Positions 54,745 to 63,836 of a stretch of DNA of 64,000 nt are shown here, in pieces. The stretch is from Peribacillus muralis (GTDB taxonomy: Bacteria > Bacillota > Bacilli > Bacillales > DSM-1321). The DNA lies in the NCBI RefSeq assembly GCF_001645685.2, contig NZ_CP017080.1, positions 1,726,001 through 1,790,000 on the forward strand, read 5' to 3'. Position 1 is the first letter of the stretch. Each line of letters opens with the position of its first letter. The notes under the pieces are model-generated. The model was not told the DNA's origin. It ran no database searches and was given only the letters and a program-made list of their open reading frames with translations. The translations under genes were made by a program, and so were the position numbers.

Positions 54745-55671
54745 TTGCCTGTACATCCCGAAATAAAAAAGGTATTGAATTACATTCAGAAATCCGTTTC
54801 TAACCATAAAATCATTCCGGAAGAACATAGAACAGCGTTCAATGCACCTAGTTTACCTGTTGAAAAACGTGTCCAAGTCTATTGTATCGAAGAAAATTCG
54901 ATTCCGAGTCCAGAAACAAATATACCGGTAAGAATTTATACACCCCATGAAAGCGATTCTTATCCGTTGATAATTTATTTCCACGGGGGCGCATTTTTCT
55001 CTGGGAATTTAGAAAGCCATGATGAGATCGTTCGCCAAATTTGTCAGGAATCCGGATGTAAAGTAATTTCTGTTGATTACCGGCTAGCTCCGGAGTACCC
55101 GTTTCCTGCTGCCTTAAATGATTGTTATCATGTCACAAAATGGGCCGCGGAACACAGGGATGAATTAAAATGGGACGGGCAGAATCTAGCCCTTGCAGGG
55201 GATAGTTCTGGTGGAAACCTAGTTGCTGCCGTATCTCTAATGGCCCGTGACAATCGCAATTTCACCATTACGAAACAAGTGTTGTATTATCCATCATTAG
55301 ATCTTGACTTCAGTGAATTCCGTTATAAATCCTTAGTTGAAAATGGAAAGGGATATTTCGTAGAAAGCAATAAATTAGCAGAACTTAATTCCTTTTATCT
55401 AATGGGAAATGCAGATACGGATCATCCTTATGTTTCACCAATTCGAGAAGATAATTTAGATAATCTCCCTGCTGCACTTGTAATCACTGCAGAATATGAT
55501 CCTTTCCGTGATGAAGGAGAACTATTTGCTGAGAAATTAAAAAAATGCGGTGTACATGTCGAAACAAAAAGGTATGAAGGTGCCACTCATGGTTTCTTAG
55601 GCAAATTTACGCACTTAGATGAATACAGCGACGTGTATAAACGTACAGCTGAATTTTTAAGATCGAAATAA
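54745..55671 (+). CDS. HSL-type alpha/beta hydrolase (carboxylesterase)
   Basis: A 308-residue hormone-sensitive-lipase-family esterase. The oxyanion motif is FHGGAFFSG (about 79-87), the nucleophile Ser is S154 in GDSSGGN, and Asp and His are D251 (AEYDPFRDEG) and H281 (THGF). I choose TTG 54745 because AAGGAGGT lies seven bases upstream; the frame also opens with a TTG at 54718 without support. It may release an aromatic or aliphatic acid from an ester for the neighbouring pathway. The following 55672-55968 contains only a stem-loop. Confidence 0.86.
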   Translation: MPVHPEIKKVLNYIQKSVSNHKIIPEEHRTAFNAPSLPVEKRVQVYCIEENSIPSPETNIPVRIYTPHESDSYPLIIYFHGGAFFSGNLESHDEIVRQICQESGCKVISVDYRLAPEYPFPAALNDCYHVTKWAAEHRDELKWDGQNLALAGDSSGGNLVAAVSLMARDNRNFTITKQVLYYPSLDLDFSEFRYKSLVENGKGYFVESNKLAELNSFYLMGNADTDHPYVSPIREDNLDNLPAALVITAEYDPFRDEGELFAEKLKKCGVHVETKRYEGATHGFLGKFTHLDEYSDVYKRTAEFLRSK

Positions 55672-55737
55672 GAAGCCTAAAACCTGTCACACCTTGAGAT
55701 TGTCCCGTTCGCTACGATAGATTAACAGATTTTAATA

Positions 55738-55786
55738 GGAAGTGATTTCGCAACCTTATCCAAAAGTGTTGCGCTTGATCACTTCC
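55738..55786. other. Large stem-loop between esterase and MFS gene
   Basis: GGAAGTGAT..GCAAC pairs with GTTGC..ATCACTTCC with a small internal loop. It is not followed by a T-run, so it is not a typical terminator; it could be a processing signal or a relic. Confidence 0.5.
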
Positions 55787-55968
55787 GTTCTATGTAAACA
55801 TTACAAATCACACATTATGACAACGATGTATTTGGTCAATTTATGGACCGCGCGTTTATGTCCAAAAGAATGGACAGCCTCGTTTAGCTTCGAAATTCAG
55901 ATGGAACGCTAGCACCTTATATTAATAGCTTTAATAAAACATGTTTTTCAGGAAGGATGTTTTTATTA

Positions 55969-57210
55969 GTGGAAAAAAGAAAGTGTTGGAGCTATGAGAA
56001 TAAATTAACCGCAATTTTCTTCTTCTCTATCGGGTTTGTCTTCTTTGATCGACTAGCTATTAATTATCTTATTCCATTCATGCAAGAAGATTTTAGCCTG
56101 ACAAATACCCAAATCGGGATGCTTTCTTCAGCATTAGCGATTACATGGGCACTTTCCGGGCCGATCGTAGGTTATATCTCCGACAGGGTGAAAAGTAAGG
56201 TAGGTGTCTTAGCTTTTATGGTTCTGTTATTTTCATTTTTATCTTTAGCTCATGGATTGGCAGCAACCTTTGGAATTTTGATTATTTTACGCTTGCTTAT
56301 GGGTATCGCCGAAGGACCGATTATCCCAATTTCTTCGTCCATATTATCAGTAGAATCTTCGCCAAAACGTCGAGGGTTCAACTTAGGTTTTACTGCGGGC
56401 ACTTCATACGGAGTTTTCGGAGGTTTCTTGGCACCTCTGGTTATTGTTGCCTTGGCAAATGCAACTGATTGGCGAACCGCATTTTATTTAACGGTCATTC
56501 CAGGCATATTTATAGCATTTTTCATTTGGAAGGTTGTCAAGAATCCCCCAAAATATTCGGATACAGACATTACTACCGCGATTCCAAATGAAAAAATAAA
56601 TATTAGACTAATATTGAAAAATCGGAATATCTGGCTTTGTGTTATTGTATCGTGCAGTTTTTGGATATTTCTTCTGCCTTTCTCCATTTATGCACCTCTT
56701 TACTTAATTCATGTGAAGCAGTTGTCGTTAAGTACAATGAGTATGGTAATGGCAGCCTTTGGTGCCGGAAATGCAATCTGGGGGTTTATCGTTCCAGCCA
56801 TTTCAGATCGTATTGGTAGAAAACCGACATCTCTTATATTTGGGGTCCTAACCTTATTCGTTCCGCTTACACTAATGTACGTTGACAACGTAGTAGTAAT
56901 ATCCGTGTTGATCTTTGTTTTTGTTTCAGGGATTGGAACTTTAACCATGTTTACGACTACAATTCCGGCAGAAACGGTTCCAATCCAATATGCTGCAGCT
57001 ACTATAGGATTTATTCTTGCAGCTACGGAAATCGTTGGCGGCGTTCTTAGTCCATTGTATAGCGGCATGGCTGGTGATGCTTGGGGTCTTACAGCTCCGC
57101 TTTGGATAAGCGCTGGAGGCGGACTCCTTGCTTTTGTTTTCTCACTATTCCTTAAAGAATCGGCACCTGTAAAGGTTAGGAGCAACAAGGAGATTGAAAG
57201 TGCTATATAA
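55969..57210 (+). CDS. MFS transporter
   Basis: A 413-residue major facilitator with twelve membrane segments, the loop motif GYISDRVKSK in the first half and SDRIGRKPTS in the second, and RLLMGIAEGPIIP resembling ACS and related organic-acid carriers. The GTG at 55969 is 12 bases from GGAAGG; the in-frame ATG 55957 touches the ribosome binding site, so I prefer GTG but am unsure. The substrate is unknown; adjacency to catabolic genes suggests an organic acid. Confidence 0.82.
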   Translation: MEKRKCWSYENKLTAIFFFSIGFVFFDRLAINYLIPFMQEDFSLTNTQIGMLSSALAITWALSGPIVGYISDRVKSKVGVLAFMVLLFSFLSLAHGLAATFGILIILRLLMGIAEGPIIPISSSILSVESSPKRRGFNLGFTAGTSYGVFGGFLAPLVIVALANATDWRTAFYLTVIPGIFIAFFIWKVVKNPPKYSDTDITTAIPNEKINIRLILKNRNIWLCVIVSCSFWIFLLPFSIYAPLYLIHVKQLSLSTMSMVMAAFGAGNAIWGFIVPAISDRIGRKPTSLIFGVLTLFVPLTLMYVDNVVVISVLIFVFVSGIGTLTMFTTTIPAETVPIQYAAATIGFILAATEIVGGVLSPLYSGMAGDAWGLTAPLWISAGGGLLAFVFSLFLKESAPVKVRSNKEIESAI

Positions 57211-57432
57211 AACCCATCGTGAACTTAGATTTTCGTTTCAAGATCTCAACCGAATGGGAAATTCTTAATTATTTTTATCGAGTGAATGTGTTGAACATCG
57301 GAGGCGGTAAATCCAGCTTAAGACAATCTTCTTTTCCTCTTTACATTTGATTGTGATTGGAAATTCCGCAAAGCTTGCGTATGTGTATAAAGGCTGCTTT
57401 CAGGAAAACGGTATATTGGAGGGAGAGTATTG

Positions 57433-58386
57433 TTGAAAAAAAACAATATGGATGTATTTCCAATAATTGTTCCATTTTGCAATAAGCTGAAGAGCATCAA
57501 CTTTTACTTAGTTAGATATCAAGATTCCTTAATATTAATTGATGCAGGGATGGACACTGAAGACTGCTGGCATTCCCTGCAAGAAATTCTGAAGGAAAAT
57601 CATTATACATTGACTGATATTTCAGCGATATTATTAACCCATCATCATACAGACCATATTGGACTGGTCAATCGGATTGTGTCTGCCAATCCCATTCCCG
57701 TATATGCACATCCTCGCGCCATCCCTATACTGCAAAGAGACAGTGAATACATAAAAATGAGGGAAGAATTTTTCAGAAATCTGTACCGCCGAATGGGGTG
57801 CGGTAAATTCGGTGATCGACAAGTAATCGATTTACACAATCCAATTCTATTAACAGAAGATAAAAAAATCGAATGTGAAATTCAAGTGGCTCAAGACCTG
57901 CTGTTTGACTTTGATATATTGGATATCCCCGGACATGCTCCTGACCAGATTGCCTTTTATAATAGGAAGTGTAAATGGTTATTTTCAGGGGATTTATTAA
58001 TTGCACATATGGACATCAATGCCTTCATTGAACCATATTTAGATGGAGTGCGTACAAATTCCTTGATCCAGCAAAAGCATTCATTGGAAAAGTGCATATC
58101 ATTGAATGTGGAGTTCATCTTTTCAGGTCACGGTGATATCTTGCAAAATCCTGTAAATATATTAAAAGAAAGAATAATAGGGTTGGATGAAAAAGCTAAA
58201 ATATACTTGAACATCATCAAATCGGGGATTTCAACTGGAAATGACATTGCCCGACTCCGTTTTAATGAAAGGTACGAAAAGCAGTTTTTCAATATTATGT
58301 CTGAAATTATTGGTTATCTCGATTATCTTGAAATACAAGGGGAAATTAATAAAGAAATGGAAAATGGAATTTGGCAGTATTATTAA
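57433..58386 (+). CDS. Metallo-beta-lactamase-fold hydrolase
   Basis: An MBL-fold protein of about 317 residues with THHHTDHIG (HxHxDH near residues 70-75), a later DIPGHAPDQIAFY His and LFSGDLLI Asp, and a C-terminal helical domain (RIIGLDEKAKIYLNI..) like BH0493/YtnP-type or beta-lactamase-class B relatives. GGAGGGAG precedes two adjacent TTG codons (57430, 57433); ATG 57448 is a further option. It is not close in sequence to the MBL protein at 48899. No partner is evident. Confidence 0.8.
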   Translation: MKKNNMDVFPIIVPFCNKLKSINFYLVRYQDSLILIDAGMDTEDCWHSLQEILKENHYTLTDISAILLTHHHTDHIGLVNRIVSANPIPVYAHPRAIPILQRDSEYIKMREEFFRNLYRRMGCGKFGDRQVIDLHNPILLTEDKKIECEIQVAQDLLFDFDILDIPGHAPDQIAFYNRKCKWLFSGDLLIAHMDINAFIEPYLDGVRTNSLIQQKHSLEKCISLNVEFIFSGHGDILQNPVNILKERIIGLDEKAKIYLNIIKSGISTGNDIARLRFNERYEKQFFNIMSEIIGYLDYLEIQGEINKEMENGIWQYY

Positions 58387-59025
58387 TGAGGATCAAATCC
58401 GTGTTGATAATGCGGTGCTTCTGATAAAAACGATCATCTTTCCTTAAAGATAATAACTGAACCCTATCTATTCTCTTTTATTAGATTGGAAACATACTTG
58501 ATAGTAACTCCATAAGGATATTTATGCACATAATAATCGCGAATTGTTGAAAAGGTGATGGTTTGTTTCTTTATGGAATAAGCTGTCGTCTTTTTTATTT
58601 TTTTAAAAAGCAAATGACTTTAATTGTTGAAAGTTATTTGTAAGGGGGCAATAAATTCGCTGAGGTTCATTTTCAGAGCCATCCCAAGCAGTTCGTTCAA
58701 TATGAGACTTCGATATGCAGAAATCCAACATTTCTCTCGTTGACTTTATGAATCTTTATTTGCAGTTTTCGAGTTTTATTTGCGCTACATGAAGACGAAT
58801 AAACTCTTTTCCTGATGGTCACATTAACTATACATGAATAGGCGAGCATTATAAGGCGTAGAAGCGATAATTAACAAAAATATAGTCAGTTGGTCTGCTT
58901 AAGCTTTAGTAAACCAAAATGCAATCCGGTCGATAATTGAATGAAATCCTTCATCATAGAACAAAGCTGATTCCTCATTTTGCTTGCTTCAGGTGAAATG
59001 AATTTTTGAAAAAGAGGTTGAGCAA
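58387..59025. other. Intergenic region without recognisable gene
   Basis: AT-rich with several short frames lacking ribosome binding sites. No clear terminator or promoter was found. Confidence 0.5.
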
Positions 59026-59979
59026 ATGAATGTAAAAAGTATGAAAAAAGCTAGAATGGGTATCGGCCTAGGGGCAGGTTCAGCTGTTGCTTGGGGGATA
59101 GATACGGTGTTAATAGGCATTATTATTGCAAGCACACCATTTAAACAGTCGATCGTTCTTGCGCCAATAATAGCGGCATTCATGCATGACTTCTTCTCTG
59201 CGTTATGGATTTCCTTATTGATGATCATAAAAGGTGAATTCATTAGTGTATTGAAGTTACTTAAAACAAAAAGCGGTGCCATTTTAGTTATGGGAGCATT
59301 GTCTGGCGGACCTTTGGCCATGACCTTTTATTTTTTAGGTATTCAATATGTAGGAGTAACATATGCGGCGAGCATTTCTTCCATATTTCCCGGTATTGGT
59401 GCGGTGCTTGCTTTCACTTTTCTGAAGGAAAAAATGAACAGGAGAACCTGGTTTGGCATAATTTTAAGTATCATCGGAGTAATTATATTGGCCTATAGTC
59501 CGACGGAGTTGAACGTCGATAGTCATTTTTACATTGGAATATTGTTTTCATTGGGAGCTGCCATATTTTGGGGACTTGAAGGGGTGATCGGTGCTTGGGG
59601 GATGAAGGGAAAAGATGTCGTGCCTCTATATGCCATTAATATAAGGCAGATGACCTCTGCATTATGTTATGGGCTATTTATTGTGTCATTAATAGATGGT
59701 TATCCTTTAGTGTTTGAAGCTGCTTCATCTAAGATAGTATGGCTAATAGTGATAGCAGGCTTATTGGGAGCTGCTAATTATTCGTTATACTACATGTCAA
59801 TTAACATAATCGGTGCTGCCAGAGGTCAATCTCTCAACAATACATATGTTTTTTGGGCAATTGTAACCGAAATTATATTTATAGGTGCCCCTATTAGCTT
59901 GCAATTCATTATAGGTGCATTAATAGTACTTATGGGTTCACTTATGGTTTCTGGAAGTGCAAAAGAGTCCAATCATTGA
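59026..59979 (+). CDS. EamA/DMT-family transporter
   Basis: A 317-residue drug/metabolite transporter with ten membrane segments formed by two EamA repeats (first half ending near VIILAYSPTEL, second starting FYIGILFSLGAAIFWGLEGVIGAWGMKG). Such proteins export or import amino acids or small metabolites. GAGGTTGAG precedes the ATG. It lies before an M20 hydrolase but 450 bases separate them, so a joint unit is uncertain. Confidence 0.85.
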   Translation: MNVKSMKKARMGIGLGAGSAVAWGIDTVLIGIIIASTPFKQSIVLAPIIAAFMHDFFSALWISLLMIIKGEFISVLKLLKTKSGAILVMGALSGGPLAMTFYFLGIQYVGVTYAASISSIFPGIGAVLAFTFLKEKMNRRTWFGIILSIIGVIILAYSPTELNVDSHFYIGILFSLGAAIFWGLEGVIGAWGMKGKDVVPLYAINIRQMTSALCYGLFIVSLIDGYPLVFEAASSKIVWLIVIAGLLGAANYSLYYMSINIIGAARGQSLNNTYVFWAIVTEIIFIGAPISLQFIIGALIVLMGSLMVSGSAKESNH

Positions 59980-60431
59980 TGTTTCAGGCAACTGGGTACA
60001 GATGGAGAACCTCCTTTCAACCAAAAAATATCAGGAAGAAACCACTTATAGAGCTAGGAAGCAGAAATCTTTATATAATATTGATGATACATAGTCCAAT
60101 GAAGTGTTCAACCAACCTGATCGACCATACCCCTGACTGCCAGCAAACACCTATTTAATTGCGGGGCGGATTTAGGTGGACAATCCCGTTTTACCATTTA
60201 AATTACTGGCTGTCACAATCATAGTGCTGATTGTTTTCATTAAAATTGGAAAGGGTAAAGTTATCCCATGGATTGATTTTGCCGTATTTAATCAAAACAT
60301 TTATCTTTATGGTGCCAGGAGATACCGTTAAAGAAACTATTGTTTCAAAAAAATCACCGGTAGGCACCAAGCGGTATCCAATTACAGAAGGTTTTCTCAC
60401 ATTAGTGAAGTTCAGTTGAAGGGAAGAAGAA
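59980..60431. other. Intergenic region with a short membrane-type frame
   Basis: A GTG-initiated 51-codon frame (60176-60331) contains one hydrophobic stretch (LLAVTIIVLIVFIKIG) behind a purine-rich site. It may be a small membrane protein or a relic. Nothing else is supported. Confidence 0.3.
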
Positions 60432-61622
60432 ATGATGAGAAATATATTAATGGAAATGTTAGAATCCCGTAAGGAAGAAATGATTGAAATTCGTAGATAC
60501 CTGCACGAAAATCCTGAGCTATCATTTAAAGAAAAAAAGACAGCTCAATATATTAGTGATTTTTATAAAGGAAAAGACGTAGAAGTTCAATCGAATGTAG
60601 GGAATGGATACGGGATTGTCGTGACGATCAAGGGGGGAAAGCCCGGAAAAAAAATCGGACTACGAGCTGATTTTGATGCACTTCCAATCGTCGAAGAAAC
60701 GGATGTACCCTTTAAGTCAAAAAATGAAGGAGTTATGCACGCGTGTGGCCATGATGCTCATACAGCCTATCTGTTAGTCTTAGCCGATTGCCTCATCCAA
60801 TTAAAAGCTGATATTCCTGGTACAATAAAAATCATTCATCAGCATGCCGAAGAAGTTCCACCAGGTGGTGCAAAGAGTATTATAGAATCTGGCGTGCTTG
60901 ACGATTTGGATAATATATTCGGCATCCATCTGCTGCCAATTGATTCGGCAGGAGTTGTTGGCTATCACGCAGGATATTCTTTTAACGGCAGAGCGTATAT
61001 GAAACTAAAAGTGCAAGGTAGAGGTGGACATGGTTCCTCGCCACATCTAGCAAATGACGCCATTGTAGCTGGCGCTCATTTCGTAACAGCTGCCCAGACG
61101 ATTATTAGCCGTCGATTAAGCCCTTTTGATATTGGTGTAATAACGATTGGCTCTTTTGACGGAAAAGGGACCTTCAATGTCATTAAAGATAGCGTGGAGC
61201 TTGAAGGGGATATCCGATATATGACGGTCGAAACGAAAGCGACGATTGAAAAAGAGGTAAAGCGCCTCGTAAAAGGACTTGAAGAAGAATTTGGGGTTAC
61301 ATGTGAGCTAACTTATACCAATGATTATCCACCTTTATATAATGATCCTGAAATGACAGAAAAGGTTGCTGGGTTTCTCAAGAATGCAAATGATAAAGAT
61401 ATTAAAGAAGTGAAGGAATTTCCAGCAATGCCGCCTTCTGAAGACTTTGCTTACTATGCAGAAAAATTCCCATCGTGCTTCTTTTACATTGCTTGTACAC
61501 CTAAAGGAGTAACGAAACCTTATTTTAACCATCACCCTAAATTTGATATCGATGAGGATGCCTTGCTCGTGGCAGCAAAGGCAGTAGGATATGTTGTTTG
61601 CGGTTATTTTAAGTTAGATTAA
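60432..61622 (+). CDS. M20D-family amidohydrolase
   Basis: A 396-residue metal-dependent aminoacylase-type hydrolase. It has RRYLHENPELSFKEKK, LRADFDALPIVEE, HACGHDAHTAYLL, HQHAEEVPPGGA (where many relatives have QPAEE), GRGGHGSSPH and a late PSEDFAYYAEKFP. It resembles but is not identical to the enzyme at 24607, sharing family rather than recent duplication. AAGGGAAGAAG precedes the two ATG codons. Confidence 0.86.
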   Translation: MMRNILMEMLESRKEEMIEIRRYLHENPELSFKEKKTAQYISDFYKGKDVEVQSNVGNGYGIVVTIKGGKPGKKIGLRADFDALPIVEETDVPFKSKNEGVMHACGHDAHTAYLLVLADCLIQLKADIPGTIKIIHQHAEEVPPGGAKSIIESGVLDDLDNIFGIHLLPIDSAGVVGYHAGYSFNGRAYMKLKVQGRGGHGSSPHLANDAIVAGAHFVTAAQTIISRRLSPFDIGVITIGSFDGKGTFNVIKDSVELEGDIRYMTVETKATIEKEVKRLVKGLEEEFGVTCELTYTNDYPPLYNDPEMTEKVAGFLKNANDKDIKEVKEFPAMPPSEDFAYYAEKFPSCFFYIACTPKGVTKPYFNHHPKFDIDEDALLVAAKAVGYVVCGYFKLD

Positions 61623-61786
61623 GAGGAATATGGTACAGATATACAGAAGCTTCGGTTCGAAGGGGAGGCTGACTGCTTTGCACTAAAGGAAAGGAATTTC
61701 CTCGAGATTTTCCAGTGAATTCCCTCCGTTAGTCCGGTCATCATAGTGGAATAAGATTAACCGGTTAGCTATGGAAAGGAGGGGGA

Positions 61787-62389
61787 ATGTTGACCTGGGA
61801 CATTCTTAACATCATTGGTACAATCGCTTTCGCCATTAGTGGTGCTTTTATTGCAAGGGAAGAAGATTATGATCTGTTAGGAGTGTACGTTTTAGGGTTC
61901 ACCACAGCATTTGGAGGTGGACTTGTTCGTAATCTACTGATAGGACTGCCCATTGAAAACATTTGGAAGCAAGAAAATATATTTGAAATTGCCTTTTTGG
62001 GGATTACCATCGTATTTTTCTTACCGAATATTTGGATCGGCCGTTTGAAAAAATGGGTGGTGTTTTTTGATGCCATAGGTTTAGCGGCATTCGCCATTCA
62101 AGGTGCAAACTATGCAGTATCGATTGAAGCTCCATTAATTGTGGTAATCATGGCGGCTACCATGACAGGAGCAGGTGGTGGGATGATACGAGATATATTT
62201 GCAGGGCGAAAACCCATGATTTTTCATTCCGAAATTTATGCATTATGGGCAGCTTTTGCTGGCATCGCCATTGGTCTGGGGGCAATTCGTGGACCGTATG
62301 CTACATTTTTCCTCTTGATCGTAATCGTTTTCTTAAGAATGATATCGGTCTATTTCAATTGGAATCTACCGCACAAACATACTAAATGA
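61787..62389 (+). CDS. TRIC/UPF0126-family membrane protein
   Basis: A 200-residue protein with about seven membrane segments and two repeated Gly-rich motifs (GGGLVRNLLIG and GGGMIRDIFAG) at equivalent positions. That is the hallmark of the UPF0126/YadS family related to trimeric intracellular cation channels. Prokaryotic relatives form potassium-permeable trimers. AAGGAGGGGG precedes the ATG. No operon partner is clear. Confidence 0.85.
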   Translation: MLTWDILNIIGTIAFAISGAFIAREEDYDLLGVYVLGFTTAFGGGLVRNLLIGLPIENIWKQENIFEIAFLGITIVFFLPNIWIGRLKKWVVFFDAIGLAAFAIQGANYAVSIEAPLIVVIMAATMTGAGGGMIRDIFAGRKPMIFHSEIYALWAAFAGIAIGLGAIRGPYATFFLLIVIVFLRMISVYFNWNLPHKHTK

Positions 62390-62450
62390 TAATGAAAATC
62401 CCTTATAGGAAGGTCAACTGCGAAAAAAAAGAATATATCAATTTTGACTG

Positions 62451-62480
62451 TTGACAAACAATTCGCAAAAATATTATATT
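62451..62480 (+). promoter_or_regulatory. Sigma-A promoter of cdd
   Basis: TTGACA (62451-62456), 18-base spacer and TATATT (62475-62480), about 75 bases before the cdd start. Confidence 0.7.
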
Positions 62481-62556
62481 AGAAGTCCTGCCAACTAAAT
62501 GTTGGTGTAAAGGGGACTGTGAAAGGTTCATTCTTATTTGAAAGAGGATGGATAAA

Positions 62557-62955
62557 ATGAATAAAGAACGATTAATGGAAAGTGCACGGAACATGAAAGC
62601 TAAAGCATATGCACCTTATTCCAAATTTCCAGTAGGAGTAGCGTTATTACTAAAAGATGGTACTGTCATTAATGGAGTCAATGTGGAAAATGTTTCATTA
62701 GGTGCTACTAATTGTGCAGAGAGAACAGCCATTTTTACTGCAATAGCAAATGGGTATAAAAAAGGTGATTTCCAGGCTATAGCTGTTGCAGGTGATACGG
62801 TGGATTTTCTTCCACCTTGCAGTATTTGCAGACAAGTTTTAGCGGAATTTTGTTTACCTGAAATGCCTGTTTATTTAACTAATGAAAAGAGAGATATTTT
62901 AGAATTAACATTAAGGGAATTATTACCTTACGCATTCACGGACTTAGAGATGTAA
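62557..62955 (+). CDS. cdd: Cytidine deaminase
   Basis: Homotetrameric zinc cytidine/deoxycytidine deaminase of the pyrimidine salvage pathway. The 132-residue protein has C53-A-E55 (NCAERTA) and PPCSICRQVL (C88 and C91) for zinc and catalysis, plus the N-terminal YAPYSKFPVG signature. I choose ATG 62557 with AGAGGA ten bases upstream; ATG 62548 is too close. It stands alone with its own promoter and terminator and is not next to era as in B. subtilis, so it may be a second copy. Confidence 0.93.
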   Translation: MNKERLMESARNMKAKAYAPYSKFPVGVALLLKDGTVINGVNVENVSLGATNCAERTAIFTAIANGYKKGDFQAIAVAGDTVDFLPPCSICRQVLAEFCLPEMPVYLTNEKRDILELTLRELLPYAFTDLEM

Positions 62956-62987
62956 ATGCCTAAGGAATATAAATGTTATTAAAATGT

Positions 62988-63030
62988 AAGAGCCTGTTAT
63001 GACAATTCTTTGTTCATTTCAGGCTCTTTT
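62988..63030 (+). terminator. Terminator after cdd
   Basis: AAGAGCCTG pairs with CAGGCTCTT around a long loop, ending in T4. The following 63031-63630 has no gene that I can support. Confidence 0.75.
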
Positions 63031-63634
63031 GGTTCGTTGACTTAACTTACGATAGAGAAGAAGCACTCCATAAAAAAACGTGCAATGCACTTCAAGCATG
63101 AACATACTCATTCTGCAGGAGCTGAGTATAGTTATGCAAAGACAGCATATGAATGGTACCCCAGGAACTTATTCCTTGCTCGGTAAAAAGCAGCAAGAGC
63201 GAAGAATGATATCATTCCTCCGTAACAAGCATGGATGCCTAACAATATGAATCCTGTAAAGCAACCTCTCCCCACAAGTAATCGATCCTTAACGAGTTTC
63301 TTCTATATAAAATGACAAATTCCAATATCCTAACATTCAAGGTAATCAATTATTTACTAATTCCATTTATGGACGCCAGATATATCCTTTCCATTAAGGT
63401 TTCCAATTCCACGAAGCTTTTCAGCCATTAATATTTGTAGCCCTTCAACTGTTTAATTTGATAAAACGCTCCCTTTAACTAAACTGCGACTGATGGATTT
63501 TTTTCAGAATTGAATAATGGGCATTTTCATTCAAACAAAATTGAAACGCCTAAAGTGAATACTTCGTAAGCAGCAGTTAGCGGCTATTTTTTCTTGAGAA
63601 CGAATCGCGGACTGTAAAAGTTGGAAAAAGTATA

Positions 63635-63662
63635 TTGACAATGATAATCATTATCATATAAA
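63635..63662 (+). promoter_or_regulatory. Promoter overlapped by the first Fur box
   Basis: TTGACA (63635-63640) and TATAAA (63657-63662), spacing 16. The space between is filled by a Fur box, so iron-loaded Fur would block this promoter. Confidence 0.65.
63642..63656. promoter_or_regulatory. Fur box 1 (perfect 7-1-7)
   Basis: TGATAATCATTATCA matches the Bacillus Fur consensus TGATAATnATTATCA at every position and extends to a 17-bp palindrome. Confidence 0.9.
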
Positions 63663-63676
63663 ATGATAAATGAAAT

Positions 63677-63691
63677 TGATAATCATTTTCA
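63677..63691. promoter_or_regulatory. Fur box 2
   Basis: TGATAATCATTTTCA matches the consensus with one difference and lies just downstream of the likely transcription start, 35 bases after box 1. Confidence 0.8.
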
Positions 63692-63836
63692 ATTGTGTTT
63701 CTTGCCGAAAAAGAAATTTGAAATCAAAGGGAAGACAATATGGTTGGTTGAACAGTAATGGATCAGGAAGAAAAATTTTAAAAATAAAACAAAGAAAAAT
63801 ATCTAAAAAATGAATGTGAGTGGGGGAGTCATACCA

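Noticed and set aside
60231-60419. 62-codon frame before the M20 gene
   Set aside because: No ribosome binding site and an implausible composition; it ends just before the M20 ribosome binding site by chance.
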